Shown here piece by piece: positions 58,031 through 64,000 of a DNA stretch of 64,000 bases. The stretch covers positions 4,154,001 through 4,218,000 of the forward strand of contig JAHCVI010000003.1 in NCBI GenBank assembly GCA_019096155.1, read 5' to 3'. The position numbers and the translations under genes were made by a program. Below the pieces are notes generated by a model that had not been told where the DNA came from, did no database searches, and was given only the letters and a program-made list of their open reading frames with translations. Source of the DNA: Staphylotrichum longicolle (taxonomy: Eukaryota > Ascomycota > Sordariomycetes > Sordariales > Chaetomiaceae). Each line of letters begins with the position of its first letter. Position 1 is the stretch's first letter.

Positions 58031-58917
58031 CTACCTAGTAGCAGATGAGGGCCTTGTTGTGAGGAGCAACGGAAGCGAAAGGGGTGGAAAGAGCCGGGGT
58101 TGAAGAAAAAAGGAAAGTAAACACGTACAGGAGGGCCAGCGTCAAGTCACCATGAATGTGTGCCTTGAGCTCAATCTCAATCTCCAGGTTCAGGTCCAGG
58201 CGCAGCTTGAGCGGGTTCTTGCCGCCGTCGCCGCCGCCCTGCTGCTGCTGCTGCATCATCTGCTGCTGCTGTTGCTGCATGAGCATCTGCTGCTGACGCT
58301 GCTGCTGCTGGTAGGCGACCTGCTGGTTGTCGTAGTCCTCGTCGTCCTCGTCGTCGCTGTACACGGGCCTGCGGCCGGCGGCGGCGCGGGCGGTCTACCT
58401 GCTGGTCCTGGGCCTGCTGCTTCTTCTGCTTCTGCATGAACTTGGGCTGCGGCTTCTCGTCGGCTTCCGGGGTGGGAGGCTGGGAGAGCGCCGGGCTGTG
58501 CTCGTCCTCGTCCTCTTGTTGCGCCTGCGGAGCGGGGTACTCTTCCTCGGCGTCCGACTCCTCCTTGACATTGTCGTCGTCGTCGTCGTCGTCGCCGGAC
58601 TGGTAGTCGTCGTCTAGCACGCGCCGGTTCTCGCCCTGGGGGTCCTCTTCCTCGTAGTCCTCCCCTTCGTCCTCGTTCTCGTCTTGTTGGTTGTCGGCGT
58701 CCTTGTTATCTTCGCCATCGTCGTCGTCCTCAGCAGTGGCGTGGTGTTGAGCCTGCTCGGGCTGCGCCTGCTCGGGTTGAGCGGACTGCTCAGCCGTTTG
58801 CTCATGCTCCTGTTCTTGCTCCTGCTGCTGCTGCTGCGGCTGCTCGGCCGCCTCTCCCTCCTCCTTCTTCGGGAGCTCCTCGTTCTGCTTTCTCTGGGGC
58901 TTCTTCTTGTTAGGCAT
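58031..58917 (-). CDS. Disordered acidic/Gln-rich protein with alternating beta motif (apparent frameshift)
   Basis: ATG 58915-58917 opens MPNKKKPQRKQNEELPKKEE, then long Gln/Glu and Asp/Glu runs (DDDDDDDN). Near 58395-58398 the frame breaks: the upstream frame reads ..QAQDQQ, then GTAG, and the good frame continues at TARAAAGRRPVYSDDEDDED, a poly-Gln/Met stretch, and the C-terminal motif KLRLDLNLEIEIELKAHIHG with DLTLALL. Treating GTAG as GAG (one base fewer) restores one protein of about 285 residues. The motif ends at a phase-2 GTACGT donor (58128); acceptor TACTAG then leaves G-TAG, so LALL is terminal. The motif alternates hydrophobic and polar residues throughout. Shares motif and splice position with the gene at 61031. 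Family not characterised; no enzyme domain. Confidence 0.68.
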
Positions 58918-59727
58918 GATCGCTGTCTTTCGTGTGGTTGCTTGACTAAGGTTTTACCTACCGATGACATGTTCACAGGTGATTATTTTATATGGAGGTC
59001 AGTGTTCTTTGGGGAGTTTGGACGAGCAGGGTGTTGAGACGGTTAGTGGAGGCGAGGTTTAAAAGACAGGCGCTCCAACGTGGGACTTCCCGGGATAAAC
59101 CCCTTGAGCCTGTTGGACCCTTGTGCATCATAGCGCAAAATCATGATTCTGCAGTGACTCGGCCAGCGAGGGTCATGCTGCCGGGCCCCGTGGTGACGCC
59201 ATAAGGGTGGTCGGGGGTGGTCGGGCATGGTCAAGCCACACCGTTTCCTGCGCCAGCAAATGGGCAAACGGAGGGCCGCGACGACGAGAAGGGTCCGAGA
59301 ATAGCCACAACGGCCATGACGTCGCCTTGCATTGGGGGGCTGGCCCGCTGGAACAAATCAGGGGACAGGGCAGAGAAACAAGCTTTTCCCGGGGTGGAAA
59401 TTCAAGGACCAATCAGCCAAGAGCAGGCATAAGATGACATCAGAGGCGGTGGGGGCCAACGCCAGCCAGACCAGTCACGGACACCCGGGCGATCGTGGCG
59501 AGAGCGTCCGGGGTATATGACGAAGGGATCTTTTGACAGAGCGCGGAGGGGGAATATGGGGCCCGAAACGAAGCGATTCACAGATCCCCAAAAGCTGATC
59601 CAACAAGGCACTTGGCACTTACACGCCCAGCCCACACACCCCCGAGACACCCTCCCCCTTGTCCCTCGAAAGCGAATACGCATCACGCCTTACACGGCTT
59701 TCATCATCCTACTCGAGCAGACACGCC
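58918..59727. promoter_or_regulatory. Divergent promoter inside the right-end cluster
   Basis: 810 bases between two start codons. Contains the leftward TATA box above and GGGTATATGA near 59511 on the plus strand. No other site assigned. Confidence 0.4.
58984..58992 (-). promoter_or_regulatory. TATA-type box for the 58.9-kb gene
   Basis: Minus strand TATAAAATA, 67 bases before the ATG at 58917. Strong match by sequence; untested. Confidence 0.5.
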
Positions 59728-60443
59728 ATGCCGATCGGCCTGCTGGTCATCGCAGGCATCCCCACGACCATCGGGGTCTGCGAGGCTCTGAGCGCGCAGA
59801 AGAAGGCAAACGCCGCAGCAAAGGAAAAGGCAAAGTTCAATTTGGCCGTTACCGTCTCCCTCGATGGGGGAGACCCGGTCGACTGTTTTTGCGTCCTGAA
59901 AGATGGGAAAGTGAGTGGGACCCCGGGGATCATCCCAGGTTTCGAACCAGAAGTTCCATCTTTGGTGAAGGGAATAGACGCAAAAGATGCAAAGAAAACT
60001 AACAAATGCAACAGGTCTGGATTGACCACCCGTCCTTCCCGATGCCAGCTCACAAGTTTACGGGATACCACTTCACGTACCCGTCGGAGGAGCAGCATCT
60101 GGGGCTGGTCAGCACCATCGCTGACGACCCGCCCATGCTCAACTGGATCTTTGTCGACAAGGACACGGGCATGGTCCGGCACGGGGGCCGGCAGGAGACG
60201 CTGGGTGGTCACACCATTGGGCCGTGGTACTGGAGCGATGACGAGAAGTGGCTGACCCTCGAGAAGGATGCGTGCTCGTTTGTCGCTGTCCAGGTGGGAG
60301 ACAAGTGGGCAATTGCGTGGGACAAGGACGGGAAATTTAGTAGAGGCCCCGACGGGCAGAACCAAAAGTGGATGCCCGTCATGCTGAGGAGACGCCCGCT
60401 CCTGGGCATGGAGAGCCGGTACGTCAAGGGAGCAAATGGATAA
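59728..60443 (+). CDS. Uncharacterised fungal protein, 203 residues
   Basis: Exons 59728-59910 and 60015-60443; the intron is 104 bases, GTGAGT to AACAG, phase 0. The N-terminus is hydrophobic (MPIGLLVIAGIPTTIGVCEA) then basic and Ala/Lys-rich, so either a membrane anchor or a buried helix. The rest is a compact domain: LKDGKVWIDHPSFP across the splice, FTGYHFTYPSEEQHLGLVST, PPMLNWIFVDKDTGMVRHGG, HTIGPWYWSDDEKWLTLEKD, FVAVQVGDKWAIAWDKDG, PVMLRRRPLLGMESRYVKG. Trp/Asp/Gly-rich blocks suggest a beta-rich fold. I recall similar unnamed proteins in other Pezizomycotina, but no function. Head-to-head with the 58.9-kb gene. Confidence 0.85.
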
Positions 60444-61030
60444 AGCCGGGGCAATGACGAGATGGTACGAATGTGACGTTGCTTGGTGTGGGCGGTGCCG
60501 CTGTTTTTCTTGGCTTTGTTCCAGTCATCTGTCGGCGTTTCTGGGCGTTTCGGGAGGGTTGTACTTTGGTGTCAGGCCGGTGGATTTTCCAAGGAGACGC
60601 AGGCGAGTGTAGGGCAGGCCTCTGCCTGCAGCAGCGATATGCTAGCAAATTACAAGTTTATGCAGCCACTCTGGGACCACTGGGCGCACCAACCTCTCGT
60701 GACTGGGCCACCCCCGTGGGGTGGGCTGTGCCTCGTGGCCATTGGACGGACTGTTGATGCGGGGGGTCTCCCAGACCGTCCGATGACTTCATCGCCTGGT
60801 TCGTCTCTTCGGATCCGGTTTTGGCCACGACGGCGGAGTAGAGGTCGCCTTAATAAACCCGCCATCTTCGGGGCCCCAGGACCCTTAGAGAGACAACTCA
60901 ATCATCAACCCACAGCATCGATCTGGATCTACAAAAGCCCTTAGAGATCTCTCCGGAGTCTTGACAGCAACAACACCAACATCCCCTTTCGACCATAATC
61001 TAATACCTTCACGTCTACCACACGTTCACA
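60444..61030. other. Intergenic region
   Basis: 587 bases. TTAATAAA near 60850 could be the core promoter of the next gene. Nothing else recognised. Confidence 0.45.
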
Positions 61031-61389
61031 ATGGCTTCCCGCAGCGGCTCAGAGGAGAAGAAGCCCCGGCGCAAGCAGGAGACATACGAGTCTGAGGGCG
61101 AAGAGTCAGAGGAGTACCAGCCCCGCCAGAGGAGACGCAACCAGCGCCAACAGCGCGGCGGCCAAGGCCCGCTCGACAACCTCGCGCTCGACAATGTTCA
61201 GAACACGGCAGGCGGCCTCGTCAACTCGGCGACGGGCGTGCTCGGCGGCGTCGCAGGCAACGCCGTCCAACAACAAGGCGGCGGCGACAAGGGCAAGAGC
61301 GACACGCTCAGGCTCAGGTTGGATCTCAACCTCGACATCGAGATCACGCTCAAGGCGAAGATCCACGGTGATCTGGAACTTGCTCTCTT
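61031..61389 (+). CDS. Disordered protein with alternating beta motif (first coding exon)
   Basis: ATG 61031 opens MASRSGSEEKKPRRKQETYE, a charged Arg/Gln-rich region, then GGLVNSATGVLGGVAGNAV, and the motif LRLRLDLNLDIEITLKAKIH with GDLELALL. The exon ends at a GTATGT donor (61390), phase 2 inside the last Leu codon, exactly as in the gene at 58.0 kb. The 3' exon is not settled. A good candidate acceptor is CTAATTCCTTAG at 61761-61772, giving L-N-stop at 61779; other acceptors (61433, 61620) give longer or unlikely tails. With the preferred choice the protein is about 121 residues. It is a compact relative of the disordered protein at 58.0-58.9 kb. Confidence 0.75.
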
Positions 61390-62692
61390 GTATGTGACCA
61401 TTTTTCCTTTTCTTGACTTTTACCCCCAGCAGCAGCAGCAACAGCATCATCCCCCCCCACCTCCCTGTTTCCTGAGCGTCCCAGCGTGCAGAGAAACTTT
61501 TCACTTGACATACCGACGCGGTCTTCAGTCTATAGAAACAAGTGTCTCACCGTCAAACCATCACCTTTTCACCTTCTCGTCGAGACCATCTCCTATACCC
61601 CGTCATGTCTCTTACCTAGGCTAAAGGTCGATGTAGAGAAACCTGAGCAGGAAGCACTCAGCTCTCTGTGGAGACACTCATGCGCACCATTCCGTTGTGG
61701 GGGAGGGGGTGTTGTTGTTGTCGTCGTTGGGGACTTGCGGACTGCGGATGGGTATAGGGGCTAATTCCTTAGGAACTGAAGCAACTAGAGTCGGCCCCAG
61801 AGAGCGAGCAGGCTCGTCATTACTATATACTTCGTGTACAAGGATCGGATTTCGGGACCGGGGCACTTTGCGGGTTTGCGTTTGTTTTGTTGGACATTGG
61901 GCCGTGTTATTAGTTGGCGAATGGGCATCAGATTATTTGGCGAGTTTCCTAGAGTTGCAGTACAATACCTCGTATACCAGAGCTATCAGAAGACATGAAC
62001 ATCACCATAGCCTTTGAACGTCACTGTTGCCATTGTGCCGTCGTCTCCTGTCAAAAAAACTGTTTGGAATTGGAGAGAAAAGAAAGGGTGGCGTTTTCGG
62101 TGGACCGTGGTAGGTTGAGGCGCTGCAGCGTTGTCGTTGACTTTAGGTAGCTTTCCCTAATTACAGCAAATGGTCTAAACGTTACCTAAAGTTTATTGAC
62201 GGAGCACTGCTAAACTCTATTTTGACTGCAGTTTCATTCAGCATGGAGCCTGATTTCCATTGCATATACTCAACCAGAGAACACAGTCTGTGGTTGAAGC
62301 CAAGCTCAGGCACCGTGTCAACCTCGATCGCGAGAAAGTCGCATTGAGTTTTTTTGGCACAAGGTTGTTGAGGGATCGCATTCCTGCCCTGCAATTTCGA
62401 GTTTCCTGCAAGTTCCTGCGCCCGCCCCACCCCCCTGGAACAAGGGGAACGAGCGACGACGTCATCCGATGCCCGATGCAGGCCACACATTTGAAGACAC
62501 TCCAGGCAGGGCACCCGCGGCGGCGGCCGTTGATCCTTTCGGCCCCGTACCTTTTTTTTTTTTGCTTCTCCATTTCAGTTTGCACGTTCCAGCGGAGCAC
62601 TTTGAGTTTACCCACCGACGAGGCTGCACGCAATCCCGTGTTGCGCGTCCCCAAAGTCAAGATCCCTGTGTTTGTCCCTTGAACCCTGCCCT
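61390..62692. other. Likely 3' intron/exon of the 61-kb gene, then intergenic
   Basis: 61390-61772 is probably intron and 61773-61779 a tiny last exon (tentative). The rest shows no gene. A T12 run lies at about 62550-62561. Confidence 0.35.
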
Positions 62693-63670
62693 ATGACGTC
62701 ATATCTCACGCCCTCTCCCACCTCACCCTTCCCCCCGCGCACACCACAACACCCTAGCGAGACGAGCCTGGATCTTGCAGAGGTTCTAGAATCTCACCGC
62801 TACCCCTCAATCCTTACGCGCCTTGGTTCTGGCAGTACAGTGTCTCAGGAGAGCCCGAGTAGTCTCTCTGGCGGCCAGCACAAAAAGGAGAGCAGCAACA
62901 GTTCTGGTATTGAGGCTGCGTCAGAAGAAAGAGGAAGGCCCACGGCAACGAGTCATCAAGTAGCCATGGCATCTAGACATCAGTCCGAGCGGCGGTCTCC
63001 GTCCCCGCCCACAAGGAGCGGCTCAGAGGAAGATGACATTCACGACATTGGGCGGGAAGACCAGAGCGACACCGAGGAAGACTCGCACCAGACCAGCAGT
63101 CAGAAACAGGATACTCCGGAGCGGCCAAAAAGCCCGGCCTACGTTGCTCCGATCCCCAAGATCGGCAGCATCAGCCCAATCTCGCCGGGGATACAAATCT
63201 CCACAGCCGACCGGCCAGAGCTCCCGGCCTTTGTCGGCGCGTATCTCGTGGGCAAACTGGTCGACGAAGACGGCGACATTATAGATGAGAAGGCAGGCCA
63301 GCTGCTGGCGCACGCCGCCGGCGACCTGCCGGCCATGGTCGGGCGGCGGGTCTCCAACGCCCAGGGCGACATCCTGGGGGACAACGGAGAGCTCCTGGGG
63401 TACGTCGCCGACATTGAGTGGCCCAAGGCGCGGTCGCCGCCCGCCGGCCAGCCGCGCAGCTTGTTCGACCTCATGGGGCGCGCCACAAGCTCCCTGATGG
63501 TCGACCACACGGGGAACATCCTCGACTCCACGGGGAAGGTGGTCGGAAAGTTTCACGACAACAACAACCCCCTGCACCGCAAAGAAAAAGAGGAGAAGGA
63601 GGCCCGAGAGCGGCAGCAGCGGTCGCCGCCTCTAGCCCCAGCACCGCCTCTAGCCCCAGCACCGCCTCAA

Positions 63671-63705
<35 letters not shown>

Positions 63706-63967
63706 ACAACAACAACCGCAACAGCAGGATCAATCCCAGGAGCGGTCGCAGTCTCAGCCACCGGCTGGCGAGGGTCAGTCTAGGCCACGACGCACAGAAG
63801 AGGAAAGGAGACAAAACGCGGAGGCTTGGAGAAAGGAGAATCCAAACGAAAGCCCGTCCGATATTTTCTTGGATGTCAAGTCGACGAGGGAGGGCATCCA
63901 GCTGACAATCCGGATTCCGACCGTGTTTAATGGTCAGCAGACCACACCGCACATCTCCTTTTCGTAG
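62693..63967 (+). CDS. DUF3659-type repeat protein, disordered flanks
   Basis: Single exon, 424 residues from ATG 62693. A second in-frame ATG at 62966 (context CCATGG, MASRHQSERRSP) could be the true start and would give 333 residues. A Ser/Pro/acidic head is followed by the structured part: AYLVGKLVDEDGDIIDEKAG, PAMVGRRVSNAQGDILGDNG, ELLGYVADIEW, then MVDHTGNILDSTGKVVGKF. These D-x-G-x-I/V-x-D-x-x-G units are typical of DUF3659 / fungal LEA-like repeats. A Lys/Glu helix, poly-Gln run (CAG/CAA array near 63670-63730) and basic segment follow. It ends SPSDIFLDVKSTREGIQLTI and a short beta-like tail. Function unknown; relatives occur in large disordered cell-periphery proteins of moulds. Confidence 0.82.
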
Positions 63968-64000
63968 TCGGGACGGAAGGGTGACGGAGGGCTGACGGGC

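Overview
The window is nuclear DNA of a filamentous ascomycete, most likely a member of the Sordariales (class Sordariomycetes). The basis is the gene set and gene style, not a database match. Genes are monocistronic on both strands and carry short introns (mostly 40-115 bases) with GT..AG ends and CTAAC/CTGAC-type branch sites. Four split or compact tRNA types lie between them, and many products are typical of filamentous fungi (NST1, ATG33, Zn2Cys6 factors, a fungal copper metallothionein, DUF3659-type repeats). No transposon, rRNA gene, CRISPR array or operon is visible. Some open frames here begin with non-ATG codons; where I give a start I chose an ATG.

Layout. 0-2 kb: the N-terminal part of a Zn2Cys6 transcription factor running off the left edge. 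3.5 kb: a possible 55-residue CxxC protein. 4.8-10.6 kb: ASA1, a glycerol-phosphate acyltransferase and RNase P subunit POP4. 11.4-16.6 kb: tRNA-Arg, pantothenate synthetase PAN6, a secreted S10 carboxypeptidase and tRNA-Leu. 16.9-22.7 kb: two identical tRNA-Ser(CGA) genes around a low-complexity AT-hook-like protein and ATG33, then TMA20, an I78 peptidase inhibitor and tRNA-Val. 23-28.8 kb: sparse, with two small spliced genes (one a 101-residue Cys-rich protein) and a signal-peptide/one-TM surface protein. 29.6-38.4 kb: NST1, the Rho2 GTPase (with a 6-base exon) and mitoribosomal protein mL40. 39.6-47.8 kb: ADE6/FGAM synthase, SGT2 and a RING-CH membrane ubiquitin ligase. 48.4-55.6 kb: a copper metallothionein, galactokinase and acetolactate synthase ILV2. 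58-64 kb: a cluster of four uncharacterised genes, three of them for highly disordered proteins.

Most genes are unlinked housekeeping functions: purine, pantothenate and branched-chain amino acid synthesis, galactose entry, lipid acylation, tRNA processing, mitochondrial translation, tail-anchored protein targeting, mitophagy and stress. The least explained part is the right end. There, two disordered proteins carry the same strictly alternating hydrophobic/polar C-terminal motif, and each motif is cut by an intron at the same Leu codon. Between them lies a small gene of unknown function, and next to them a DUF3659-type repeat protein.

Several genes were recovered only by joining exons by eye: metallothionein, I78 inhibitor, the 101-residue Cys-rich protein, the Rho2 microexon, the SGT2 ATG-only exon and the ILV2 5' exons. 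Splice choices rest on consensus sites, frame continuity and remembered family sequence, not on transcript data.
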